Origin: Bacteroidetes bacterium UBA1947
Lineage (GTDB): Bacteria; Bacteroidota; Bacteroidia; Chitinophagales; Chitinophagaceae
DNA: 30,244 nucleotides
Direction: 5' to 3'
Assembly: GCA_002336915.1 (NCBI GenBank)
Contig: DDET01000005.1
Coordinates: 9,121 to 39,364, forward strand
A model generated the notes under the pieces. That model did no database searches. It was not told the origin of the DNA and worked only from the letters and a program-made list of their open reading frames with translations. Both the position numbers and the translations under genes were made by a program. The stretch's first letter is position 1, and each line of letters opens with the position of its first letter. Positions 15,647 through 22,798 of the stretch are shown here, one piece after another.

Positions 15647-16861
15647 ATGTATGAACCAATTACCACCAAACAACTTATTGCAATTGCAGAAGAATTTGGC
15701 ACGCCTGTTTACGTGTACCATGCCGAAAAAATTGCACAGCAGTACCAAAAGCTGACTGATGCTTTTAAAGATCATCCCACGCGCTTTTTTTATGCCTGTA
15801 AGGCGCTTACGAATATCAATATATTAAAATACATAAAGCAGCAAGGCGCAAATCTTGACTGCGTTAGCATCAATGAAGTAAAGCTGGGCCTCAAAGCAGG
15901 CTTCAGCCCCAAACAAATATTGTTTACACCCAATTGTGTCGACTTTAATGAGATAGTGGAAGCGCTGTCACTGGAGGTGAATATTAATATCGACAATATT
16001 TCCATCCTCGAGCAGTTCGGAAATAAGTACGGCAATAGCTACCCGGTATGTATCCGCATAAACCCGCACATAGAAGCAGGTGGCAATTATAAAATATCAA
16101 CGGGGCATATTGATAGCAAGTTCGGCATATCGATTCACCAGTTGCGCCACATCGAGCGCATCGTGAAAACTACCAACTTACATGTACAAGGCCTGCACAT
16201 GCATACCGGTAGCGAAATAAAAGATGTAAATGTATTCCTTCAAAGCCTTGAGGTAATGTTCTCTATTGCGGGGCATTTTGATTCGCTTGAATTCCTCGAT
16301 CTTGGAAGCGGCTTTAAAGTCCCCTACCAGGATGGCGACCGGGAAACAGATGTTTTTGCGTTAGGTGCGAAACTCACCGAGGCCGTAAAAGAATTTGAAA
16401 AAGAATACGGCCGCAGCCTTGAGATATGGTTTGAGCCAGGTAAATACCTGGTTAGTGAATGTGGCTATTTTATCGTAAAAGCCAATGTGATAAAACAAAC
16501 TACCGCTACTGTGTTTGTGGGTGTCAATTCAGGTTTTAATCACCTGATACGCCCCATGTTTTATGACTCCTATCATAAAATATCAAACATATCAAATCCT
16601 GATGGCGCTGAACGCATCTATACCGTAGTAGGTAATATCTGCGAAACCGACACCTTTGCATGGGATAGGGTTTTGAATGAAGTGCGCGAAGGTGACCTAA
16701 TCATTTTTCACAATGCAGGAGCATATGGTTTCGAAATGAGTAGCAATTTCAACTCTCGTTTGAAACCAGCGGAAGTGCTGTTAAAAGATGGCAAGGCTTT
16801 CCTGATAAGGGAAAGGGATGAGTTTGAAGACCTGCTACGCAACCAGTTAGAGGTATTGTAA
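15647..16861 (+). CDS. lysA: Diaminopimelate decarboxylase
   Basis: PLP-dependent fold-type III enzyme that decarboxylates meso-diaminopimelate to L-lysine, the last step of lysine synthesis; cytoplasmic. The 404-residue length is normal. Visible landmarks are the PLP lysine K52 in YACKAL, the HMHTGSE segment at 184-190, the EPGKY motif at 263-267, the CETD motif at 332-335 (the catalytic Cys comes from the partner subunit of the dimer) and NAGAYGFEMSSNFN at 356-369, which binds PLP and substrate. No other Met lies within the first 150 residues, so the start is firm even though a -7 box sits only 7 bases upstream. Divergent from the PKD cluster; asd, earlier in the same pathway, lies about 13 kb away. 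Carboxynorspermidine decarboxylase and other paralogs are less likely given the CETD and EPGKY motifs. Confidence 0.93.
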   Translation: MYEPITTKQLIAIAEEFGTPVYVYHAEKIAQQYQKLTDAFKDHPTRFFYACKALTNINILKYIKQQGANLDCVSINEVKLGLKAGFSPKQILFTPNCVDFNEIVEALSLEVNINIDNISILEQFGNKYGNSYPVCIRINPHIEAGGNYKISTGHIDSKFGISIHQLRHIERIVKTTNLHVQGLHMHTGSEIKDVNVFLQSLEVMFSIAGHFDSLEFLDLGSGFKVPYQDGDRETDVFALGAKLTEAVKEFEKEYGRSLEIWFEPGKYLVSECGYFIVKANVIKQTTATVFVGVNSGFNHLIRPMFYDSYHKISNISNPDGAERIYTVVGNICETDTFAWDRVLNEVREGDLIIFHNAGAYGFEMSSNFNSRLKPAEVLLKDGKAFLIRERDEFEDLLRNQLEVL

Positions 16862-16927
16862 TGGCAGTTTCATAGCGCTACTATCTCAGTTCATCATGAA
16901 ATAATACGCTGCTCATTCCTTTTATAT

Positions 16928-16935
16928 TAAATTTG
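16928..16935 (+). promoter_or_regulatory. -7 box of the LOG-family gene (TAAATTTG)
   Basis: Exact match to TAnnTTTG, ending 18 bases before the ATG at 16954. It overlaps a TTG codon at 16933 that opens the same frame, which argues against that longer start. Confidence 0.6.
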
Positions 16936-16953
16936 AGTAGAAACATTTTTCCA

Positions 16954-17535
16954 ATGAATAGCATAGTCATTTTTTGCGGATCCGGGGAAGGCTACGACAG
17001 TACTTATCGCGATACTGCATACGCCCTGGGCGGCCTGCTTGCCGGACGGAATATCCGCCTTATTTATGGCGGCGCCAAAGTGGGCCTTATGGGTGCCGTA
17101 GCCGAAGGCGCGCTTGACGGTGGCGGCGAAGTGATAGGCGTGATACCTCATTTCCTGGAAACAAAAGAAATAGCGCATGACGGCCTTAGCCAAATGATCA
17201 GGGTGAACACCATGCACGAACGCAAGATGAAAATGCACGAATTATGTGATGCGGCCATCATACTTCCCGGCGGCTTCGGCACTATGGAAGAAATGTTCGA
17301 GATGCTCACCTGGGCACAACTTGGCTTACACCAAAAACCGGTAGGTTTGCTGAACATTAACGGTTATTACGACGGCCTCAAGGTAATAGTTAACAATATG
17401 GTGCAGGAAGGTTTCCTCGGCGAAAGTTTTGGTAATATGTTGCTAAGCAGCGAGTCAATAGAAGAGCTGCTGGATCAAATGGCAGAATACCAGGCACCCG
17501 AAACACCCAAATATATTACCAAACAAACTACCTGA
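16954..17535 (+). CDS. LOG family protein (Rossmann-fold nucleotide hydrolase, TIGR00730-like)
   Basis: LOG proteins are cytosolic enzymes that split nucleoside 5'-monophosphates (cytokinin riboside monophosphate in plants, AMP or similar in bacteria) into base and ribose 5-phosphate. The 193-residue length is typical. The family motif PGGFGTMEE stands at 105-113, with the preceding MHERK at 87-91 and an N-terminal Rossmann start VIFCGSGEG. ATG at 16954 is chosen over the TTG at 16933 because the latter falls in the promoter box. It starts 92 bases after lysA on the same strand but has its own promoter. The physiological substrate is unknown; a role in cytokinin production should not be assumed for a free-living bacterium. 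Formerly such proteins were annotated as lysine decarboxylases, which is not supported here despite the lysA neighbour. Confidence 0.9.
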   Translation: MNSIVIFCGSGEGYDSTYRDTAYALGGLLAGRNIRLIYGGAKVGLMGAVAEGALDGGGEVIGVIPHFLETKEIAHDGLSQMIRVNTMHERKMKMHELCDAAIILPGGFGTMEEMFEMLTWAQLGLHQKPVGLLNINGYYDGLKVIVNNMVQEGFLGESFGNMLLSSESIEELLDQMAEYQAPETPKYITKQTT

Positions 17536-17665
17536 TTCTCAATTTCTGATCTTGATACCTGGTTGGTAACATAGCCTTGCTCCATAGCAGGGCCGTGTTT
17601 ATTTTACCGGCCTGATATGTACTTTAATGATGAAACCTTAATTTCAGATCTTAATCTATCAGTGT

Positions 17666-19123
17666 ATGGCTTTGAGCAGGATATGGTCTGCCTTTATTAT
17701 CATAGCTATAGCAATAGCGGGGTATAAGTGCTTTTCGGGCGATGAAAAGATATTCAGCCGTATGCTCACAGGAAAGGCCGACGATAGCTATGATACGGTC
17801 TATTACAGCGCTGTATCATACTCGCCGGAGCAAGTAAAGCACATGGCAGAATATGGCTACCTGTTATCTGATTCATTGCATCCCCCTACTATACTCATTG
17901 CAAGCGAAGACAAGGCTACCGCCGCAGACTCACGCTTGCAGGTATACACATGGAGCACAATACAGTCTAAACTCGTAAAAAAATCCGATGGTATTATAGA
18001 AACCTGCAAGAGCGCAGTAAACATCAGCATAAGCCTTATCGGCATCATGGCACTCTTCATGGGCTTTATGAGCATTGCCGAAAAAGCCGGCGGCATAAAC
18101 CTGCTGTCAAGAATAATAGGACCCTTCTTTACAAAGCTTTTCCCCGAATTACCTCCCGGCCATCCGGCTATGGGGCATATGATGATGAACTTTTCAGCCA
18201 ACCTGCTTGGGCTGGACAATGCTGCAACTCCCTTCGGGCTAAAGGCAATGGAAAGCCTGCAAAGCATTAATCCAGACAAAGACAGGGCATCGAACGCGCA
18301 GATCATGTTTCTCTGCCTTCATGCCTCAGGTCTAACGCTCATTCCGGTCAGCATCATAGCTGCTCGTTCCGCACTCAAGGCCGGCAGCCCTACCGATATT
18401 TTTGTACCCTGTATGATAGCCACTTTTGCCGCTACGCTTGCGGCTATGCTGATCGTATCCTTCAAACAGAAAATAAATATCTTTCAACCGGTCATTCTCT
18501 TATGGATCGGTGGGCTTTCCGCAGTAATAGCAGCTTTGGTCATATACCTCACGTCACTAAGTAGCACAGGTCTCCAGGCTTTCTCAGGTTTATTAAGTAA
18601 CGGGCTCATACTCCTCATTTTCCTGCTGATAGTACTTGGAGGCCTCTACAAAAAAATAAACATCTTTGATGCATTTGTAGAAGGTGCAAAAGGTGGTTTT
18701 GAGATCGCCGTACGCATCATACCTTACCTGGTAGGTATGCTGGTAGCCATAAGCATGCTGCGTACCAGCGGCACCTTCGATGCTGTTATTACAGGTGCCA
18801 AACATTTATTTGCAGCTATAGGAGCCGATACGCGTTTTATTGATGGCCTGCCAACAGCACTTATAAAACCATTAAGCGGCAGCGGTGCCAGGGGCATGAT
18901 GATCGATACAATGAAAACCTTCGGCCCCGACTCTTTTGCAAGCAGGCTGTCCTGCATACTGCAGGGTTCATCCGATACTACTTTCTATGTAATAGCGGTG
19001 TACTTCGGCGCTGTTTCAGTGAAGGATACTCGTTATGCTGCCGGAGCTATGCTCCTTGCCGATCTTGTCGGTATCATTACTTCTATTATCCTCTGCTATT
19101 TGTTCTTCGGCAGTTCGATCTAA
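17666..19123 (+). CDS. Nucleoside-recognition (Gate) domain membrane protein, SpmA-SpmB-like fusion
   Basis: Inner-membrane protein of 485 residues with two Gate domains: one around 115-240 with NFSANLLGLDNAATPFG starting at 175 (SpmA-like), and one around 335-480 with GLPTALIKPLSGSGARGMM starting at 394 (SpmB-like). The N-terminus has a membrane anchor followed by a soluble insert (about 25-110). In spore formers SpmA and SpmB are separate proteins tied to spore core dehydration; non-sporulating Bacteroidota carry the fused form with unknown function, probably transport. Nothing points to sporulation here. The start ATG at 17666 lies 19 bases after a poor -7-like box (TAATTTCA). The stop is directly followed by a bidirectional terminator. 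Function beyond the family name is not established. Confidence 0.87.
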   Translation: MALSRIWSAFIIIAIAIAGYKCFSGDEKIFSRMLTGKADDSYDTVYYSAVSYSPEQVKHMAEYGYLLSDSLHPPTILIASEDKATAADSRLQVYTWSTIQSKLVKKSDGIIETCKSAVNISISLIGIMALFMGFMSIAEKAGGINLLSRIIGPFFTKLFPELPPGHPAMGHMMMNFSANLLGLDNAATPFGLKAMESLQSINPDKDRASNAQIMFLCLHASGLTLIPVSIIAARSALKAGSPTDIFVPCMIATFAATLAAMLIVSFKQKINIFQPVILLWIGGLSAVIAALVIYLTSLSSTGLQAFSGLLSNGLILLIFLLIVLGGLYKKINIFDAFVEGAKGGFEIAVRIIPYLVGMLVAISMLRTSGTFDAVITGAKHLFAAIGADTRFIDGLPTALIKPLSGSGARGMMIDTMKTFGPDSFASRLSCILQGSSDTTFYVIAVYFGAVSVKDTRYAAGAMLLADLVGIITSIILCYLFFGSSI

Positions 19124-19130
19124 ACAAAAA

Positions 19131-19160
19131 AGCAGGCTACCAAAGGTAGCCTGCTCACAT
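19131..19160. terminator. Bidirectional intrinsic terminator
   Basis: AGCAGGCTACC (19131-19141), loop AAA, GGTAGCCTGCT (19145-19155): a perfect 11-base-pair stem between convergent genes ending at 19123 (+) and 19185 (-). On the minus strand it is followed at once by TTTTTTGTTT; on the plus strand the T-rich run begins 5 bases later. Confidence 0.88.
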
Positions 19161-19184
19161 ATTTTTATTTCCCGGTTCGCTAAT

Positions 19185-19682
19185 TTACTTCGCCGCGGTA
19201 TCCGGGTTATTCGTCGGCGGTTCGGTTGGGCCGGTTGCGGAGTCATTCATTGCGGGCTCTTGTTCTGCGCCTGTGCTATCAGCACCACTACCTTGGCCGT
19301 TCATCTGGTCTTGTTTTGTCCATTGCACCAGCCATTTACCTTTTTCCTTTACAAGATGCAGTGACTGGTCGGTAGGTACGGTAGAGGTATTATATGTAAC
19401 GGTAGCTTTGTCGCCTTCCTCCTTCACATCCTTAATATTTATCTTGATGTCCTTTGCGGCCTTTTTCATAGAATCAGGAAAAAAAGTGGCCGAAAGTTGC
19501 TGCATCATATTCAGCGTATTCTTGGTCTCCTCTGTGGAAACCTTCTTCGCTCCTTCATAATCAAGGTGGTAATAACCATTCAGGAATGTGGTTGCTACTG
19601 CCTTGGGGGAATTTTTAGAACATCCTGTCATGATCACCGCCAGCGCCAATATTACAGAAACGTAGGATAAAAGCTTTTTCAT
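19185..19682 (-). CDS. Small lipoprotein, DUF4878-like
   Basis: Predicted lipoprotein of 165 residues: MKKLLSYV, hydrophobic stretch, then MTGC with the lipidated Cys at 21. A small alpha+beta domain follows (SPKAVATTFLNGYY start, internal DIKINIKDVKEEGDKATVTY, and KEKGKWLVQW near the end), resembling the DUF4878/NTF2-like lipoproteins common in Bacteroidota. The C-terminal 40 residues are a low-complexity tail rich in Gly, Thr, Pro, Asp and Asn. ATG at 19682 is preferred over an in-frame start at 19706, because a full promoter (TTG, 19 bases, TACCTTTG) overlaps that longer start. It follows the YiiX-like gene closely on the same strand but clearly has its own promoter. The function is unknown. 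Confidence 0.8.
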   Translation of the reverse strand: MKKLLSYVSVILALAVIMTGCSKNSPKAVATTFLNGYYHLDYEGAKKVSTEETKNTLNMMQQLSATFFPDSMKKAAKDIKINIKDVKEEGDKATVTYNTSTVPTDQSLHLVKEKGKWLVQWTKQDQMNGQGSGADSTGAEQEPAMNDSATGPTEPPTNNPDTAAK

Positions 19683-19703
19683 AATTGCCCGTTTTAATTG
19701 CGA

Positions 19704-19733
19704 CAAAGGTATTATTTATATTCTATTTGCCAA
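19704..19733 (-). promoter_or_regulatory. Bacteroidota-type promoter of the lipoprotein gene
   Basis: On the minus strand TTG (plus 19731-19733), a 19-base spacer, then TACCTTTG (plus 19704-19711): a complete match to the -33/-7 pattern TTG-N19-TAnnTTTG. It overlaps the last codons of the upstream YiiX-like gene and ends 21 bases before the ATG at 19682. This is the best promoter in the window. Confidence 0.75.
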
Positions 19734-20413
19734 ACCAAATGAGTGTGCCTGTTGCAGAACAGGTTGTCGACTCCTACAAACGTGAAACCCTTTTTTGTTG
19801 TCGGGATTATATATGTAGGATCATCCATTGCTTCATCCACCGCTTTGTAAACAAACTCAGCACAATATAACTTGTCATCGGTTTGCAAGTCAAAATCAAG
19901 ATCAAATTTGTGGCCTTCCTTGTACACTCGTCTTATCACTTGTTGCAATTTGTTTAAATGTATACTATCCGCATCGAATCGTGCAATTCCAAATCCCCTG
20001 TTATACGCCGGAGAGAAAAAGAAACTTGCTGAGTCACGGCGCAGTTTCTCATCGGGATTGTCTTCCCCTCCTATACAGTGATATATGAAAGGATAGCCAT
20101 GTTCTACTACTACGAGGCCACAGTGCGAATAAGTTTTGTTCTCCTGGTTTAGCTGGCAGAGCATATAGCTTATTATGTCCGCTCCGGTGCGTAACACAAG
20201 GTCACCGTTGCGCAGCATTGCTAGTCCCGAATCTACCGCCACGAGATTAGCGGGATTATTCATACGATTGCTGCCCTTTTCCTTCAACTCTTGCTGCACT
20301 CGCCTCGCATAATACCAACTAACGACATCGTCTTTTAGAGTCCATGCTATAGCAATAGTCCCGGTAAGCAATAGCCAGCTAATTATCCACCTCCTTTTCT
20401 TCTTTTGCTGCAT
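19712..20413 (-). CDS. YiiX/YebB-like NlpC/P60 family cysteine hydrolase, membrane-anchored
   Basis: Predicted cysteine peptidase or amidase of the circularly permuted NlpC/P60 (papain-like) group. The 233 residues begin with a positively charged tail and one membrane segment (about 9-25). Family landmarks are GDLVLR at 70-75, the catalytic His97 in YSHCG and the catalytic Cys184 in LYCAEFVYKA. The permutation puts His before Cys. Such enzymes cut amide or ester bonds in lipids or peptidoglycan-like substrates; the substrate here is unknown, and the anchor suggests action in the periplasm. ATG at 20413 is kept because the next Met (51) falls after the membrane segment. A -7 box (TAGTTTTG) ends only 7 bases upstream. 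The lipoprotein gene follows it. Confidence 0.85.
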   Translation of the reverse strand: MQQKKKRRWIISWLLLTGTIAIAWTLKDDVVSWYYARRVQQELKEKGSNRMNNPANLVAVDSGLAMLRNGDLVLRTGADIISYMLCQLNQENKTYSHCGLVVVEHGYPFIYHCIGGEDNPDEKLRRDSASFFFSPAYNRGFGIARFDADSIHLNKLQQVIRRVYKEGHKFDLDFDLQTDDKLYCAEFVYKAVDEAMDDPTYIIPTTKKGFTFVGVDNLFCNRHTHLVWQIEYK

Positions 20414-20420
20414 CTGCTAC

Positions 20421-20428
20421 CAAAACTA
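20421..20428 (-). promoter_or_regulatory. -7 box of the YiiX-like gene (TAGTTTTG)
   Basis: Plus-strand CAAAACTA, an exact TAnnTTTG on the minus strand, 7 bases before the ATG at 20413. It predicts a nearly leaderless transcript. No TTG at the expected -33 distance. Confidence 0.5.
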
Positions 20429-20460
20429 TGTAATAATCTGCTATTGCATTTCATAAAAAA

Positions 20461-20492
20461 AATTGCCGTCCGGGGAAAACCGGACGGCAATT
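20461..20492 (-). terminator. Intrinsic terminator of the 711-codon secreted-protein frame
   Basis: AATTGCCGTCCGG, 6-base loop, CCGGACGGCAATT: a perfect 13-base-pair stem 19 bases after the stop at 20512. On the minus strand it runs into TTTTTT then ATG, a good T-tract. Confidence 0.88.
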
Positions 20493-20511
20493 TGTAAATA
20501 TTATCAGCAGC

Positions 20512-22563
20512 TTATTGCTTGTTAACTCGTGTAGTCACAGAGCCGCTGTCATCAGTGTATTTGACGAAGTAGATACCCGATGGGAAACTACTCAAGTCTA
20601 GTGCTTTACTGTTACCATTTATTGCTGTTTGCATCAATGTCTTCCCCGTAGGATCTGTTACAAGTAACTTACCATTGCTGGCAGTATTTCCTGTTACATT
20701 TACGCTCACCACATTCAGCACAGGGTTAGGACTGGCTGTAATTGTAAGGCCGCTGCTTACTTTCACAGTTGCGTTCACCACATTAGTGTAGGTTACACGC
20801 CTTGCGTTATCTGTAAATTTCACACGGTAGTAATTAATGCCTGTTGCAGGTTTTTCATCCCAATAAGTATAGGTCGATGTCTTACCGGTAGCATACACGT
20901 CAGTCAATGAAGTAAAGCTGATGCCATCTATGCTGCGTTCCAGCGTCATTACATCGCCTTTCGTCTCTGTTGCTGTGCTCCAATCCACACGGTTGCGTGT
21001 GTCTTTATTTACAGCCTTAATATCACGTATCTGTATAGCAAGCGGACCGCTACCAAATCCTGTGTGGATATAGAACCCGCTGAAGCCGGTTACATCAAAG
21101 GTCATTACCCAATTGTTGTAGATACTATCCCAGCTAACAGCAGGTACTATAAGCTCTTCATTACCGGGATAGTTACCTGGGGCTGTACCGACCCCGTGGA
21201 ACTGTGTGATCTTTACGTTGCCATTGTCTATGCCGTTGGTAGGCAGTAATGGCAATCCCGCAGGTCCTGCGGCAAGGTTATACGCATCGAATTCATACTG
21301 GTACGCATTGATCCTTAGCACTGCAGTCGCACTATTTGCTGACGTGCCTGGTTCAATATCAAAGTGGCGCCTCAGGTACGGCTGACCGTTAAAATTATTG
21401 GTTACATTGTCAATGGTTACTTTCACAGTAGTATTACCGTGTATAGGATCCACACCCGCAGGTATGATACCTGCCATAAGGTCGCAGTCTGTATAGCGCA
21501 CATCTACCGGGCCAACAACATTTACGTTCACCGATTCAGGTGTAAGCGTATTACCTGCCAGTGATCCCGTTGGTGGGTTGATCGTTACGCTGAATGAACA
21601 GGAGTCAGAAGGGCCCAGGCAGGTATTAGTTGCCAGGTACTTTACTATCGTAGTTCCTACATTAAAATTGGTACCGCTGGCATCATTCAAACCGCTTCCT
21701 GTTGTTGCACCTGCCATAGAATAAGTAACCAGCGCGCAGTTGCCATTAGTAACAGTGGGCGCTATATCATTTACCACGCTTGTACAGGCAGTAACATTAT
21801 TAGGACAGCTTATTGCTACATTGACCGCAGGTGAGCCTCCGGTGGCGAGCACAAATATATTCTGCCAGAGGTTCACTCCCTCTGTATATGGAGTCCAGAA
21901 GTTGGGTTGCGTGCAGCCACCGAAGAAAACAATCCCCGTACCCCAGGCCTTGTAAGCCAAAACAGGTTCCGCATCGGGCGCAGCATTGCTATTATATAAA
22001 AGAGAGGTCATACCGGCGCCGTTTATCCAGGCATGCGCAAATGCACTACCGGTATAACTCGTAACGGTAGGGCTATAAGGTCCCAAAAATATTGGGTTAC
22101 CGGGCACGGAAGTGGTCACATTATTTGCGGAACCGGGGTACATCAATATAGTTCCACCAAATCCCCAATTTTGTGCTGAGCCATAATTAGGCGCCGCATT
22201 GATGAAAAGTCTTCCTCCGGCAGCTACCCAATTTTCGATAGTTACCTGGTTTGCAGAAAGGTAAGCAGGGAAACCGGAATTTGCATCTCCTCCCTCCATC
22301 ATCACAAAGCTGGTTGCTGGTGTGAATATACCGGCTGCCGGTGTGCTGTAGTCAAACTGTGACCATCCGCCCACTCCGAAGACATTGTTCATGCAGCTCT
22401 GGTTCTGGGTGTAGCCCCATGGGTCCACATCTTCCATGTAAACAGCAAGGGCCGATGCCCTCAATTGCATAAATGAGAAGCAAATAATTAAACCCAGTAA
22501 TTTCAGGTTATTGCGCAATTTACGCTTGTTAAGGCATGCGATTCTTAAGTCGAGATGTATCAT
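20512..22563 (-). CDS. Secreted protein A: N-terminal Rossmann/GATase1-like domain (tentative), HYR domain, type A T9SS C-terminal domain
   Basis: Secreted 683-residue protein. The signal segment spans about 15-38 (KRKLRNNLKLLGLII, ending LRASA). Domain 1 (about 40-243) has TSFVMMEGGD, IENWVAAGGRLFINAAPN and YKAWGTGIVFFGGCTQP; the pattern of hydrophobic strands and the glycine-ended loop resembles the class I amidotransferase/ThuA-like fold, but this is tentative and no catalytic triad is claimed. A HYR (hyalin-like) domain follows (about 250-335, from ISCPNNVTAC to DSCSFSV), then a beta-rich region and, in the last 80 residues, a type A sorting domain (ASPNPVLNVVSV, then SSFPSGIYFVKY). ATG at 22563 is chosen over upstream TTG in the frame, because that TTG lies inside the -7 box. 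Tandem paralog of the next gene; ends at its own terminator. Function unknown. Confidence 0.82.
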   Translation of the reverse strand: MIHLDLRIACLNKRKLRNNLKLLGLIICFSFMQLRASALAVYMEDVDPWGYTQNQSCMNNVFGVGGWSQFDYSTPAAGIFTPATSFVMMEGGDANSGFPAYLSANQVTIENWVAAGGRLFINAAPNYGSAQNWGFGGTILMYPGSANNVTTSVPGNPIFLGPYSPTVTSYTGSAFAHAWINGAGMTSLLYNSNAAPDAEPVLAYKAWGTGIVFFGGCTQPNFWTPYTEGVNLWQNIFVLATGGSPAVNVAISCPNNVTACTSVVNDIAPTVTNGNCALVTYSMAGATTGSGLNDASGTNFNVGTTIVKYLATNTCLGPSDSCSFSVTINPPTGSLAGNTLTPESVNVNVVGPVDVRYTDCDLMAGIIPAGVDPIHGNTTVKVTIDNVTNNFNGQPYLRRHFDIEPGTSANSATAVLRINAYQYEFDAYNLAAGPAGLPLLPTNGIDNGNVKITQFHGVGTAPGNYPGNEELIVPAVSWDSIYNNWVMTFDVTGFSGFYIHTGFGSGPLAIQIRDIKAVNKDTRNRVDWSTATETKGDVMTLERSIDGISFTSLTDVYATGKTSTYTYWDEKPATGINYYRVKFTDNARRVTYTNVVNATVKVSSGLTITASPNPVLNVVSVNVTGNTASNGKLLVTDPTGKTLMQTAINGNSKALDLSSFPSGIYFVKYTDDSGSVTTRVNKQ

Positions 22564-22644
22564 ATATATACTATTCCTGTTTGGTAGCTTCAATCTCCCT
22601 CCAAACGTCGGAAAAAGTATTTGCTGTGTGTAAAAAAAGAAGTA

Positions 22645-22652
22645 CAAATGTA
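22645..22652 (-). promoter_or_regulatory. -7 box of secreted protein A (TACATTTG)
   Basis: Plus-strand CAAATGTA, exact TAnnTTTG on the minus strand, 81 bases before the ATG at 22563, so a long leader is expected. The identical box precedes the paralog. Confidence 0.5.
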
Positions 22653-22746
22653 CGTCTATTGCCTACCAATAAAGACCGTGCCAGTCATTACATTATATAA
22701 TAGTTTTTGGCCGTTAAAAACAAATGTCATTTGTTATTTGTAAAAA

Positions 22747-22778
22747 ATAACACCGCCCGAAAATTCGGGCGGTGTTAT
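22747..22778 (-). terminator. Intrinsic terminator of secreted protein B
   Basis: ATAACACCGCCCGAA and TTCGGGCGGTGTTAT form a stem of up to 15 base pairs with a very short loop, 21 bases after the stop at 22799. The minus strand continues TTTTTTA. A strong terminator that separates the two paralogs' transcripts. Confidence 0.88.
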
Positions 22779-22798
22779 ATATTCATTACTTAACGTTT

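Noticed and set aside
16933..16953. TTG start giving a 200-residue LOG-family protein
   Set aside because: The TTG is part of the -7 box TAAATTTG; the ATG at 16954 gives the usual family N-terminus.
16954..17535. Lysine decarboxylase, suggested by old names for the PGGxGTxxE family and by the lysA neighbour
   Set aside because: The motif is that of LOG phosphoribohydrolases; the old name was a misannotation and the two genes have separate promoters.
17584..17620. Possible terminator hairpin after the LOG-family gene (CAGGGCCG with CGGCCTG)
   Set aside because: Short stem with a bulge, a 12-base loop and no T-tract; too weak to call.
17666..19123. Sporulation gene pair spmA/spmB
   Set aside because: The gene is a single fusion of a type common in non-sporulating Bacteroidota, with no other sporulation gene nearby.
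22564..22647. Longer N-terminus for secreted protein A from a TTG at 22647
   Set aside because: The TTG lies inside the TACATTTG box and the extra residues would put the signal peptide too far from the N-terminus.
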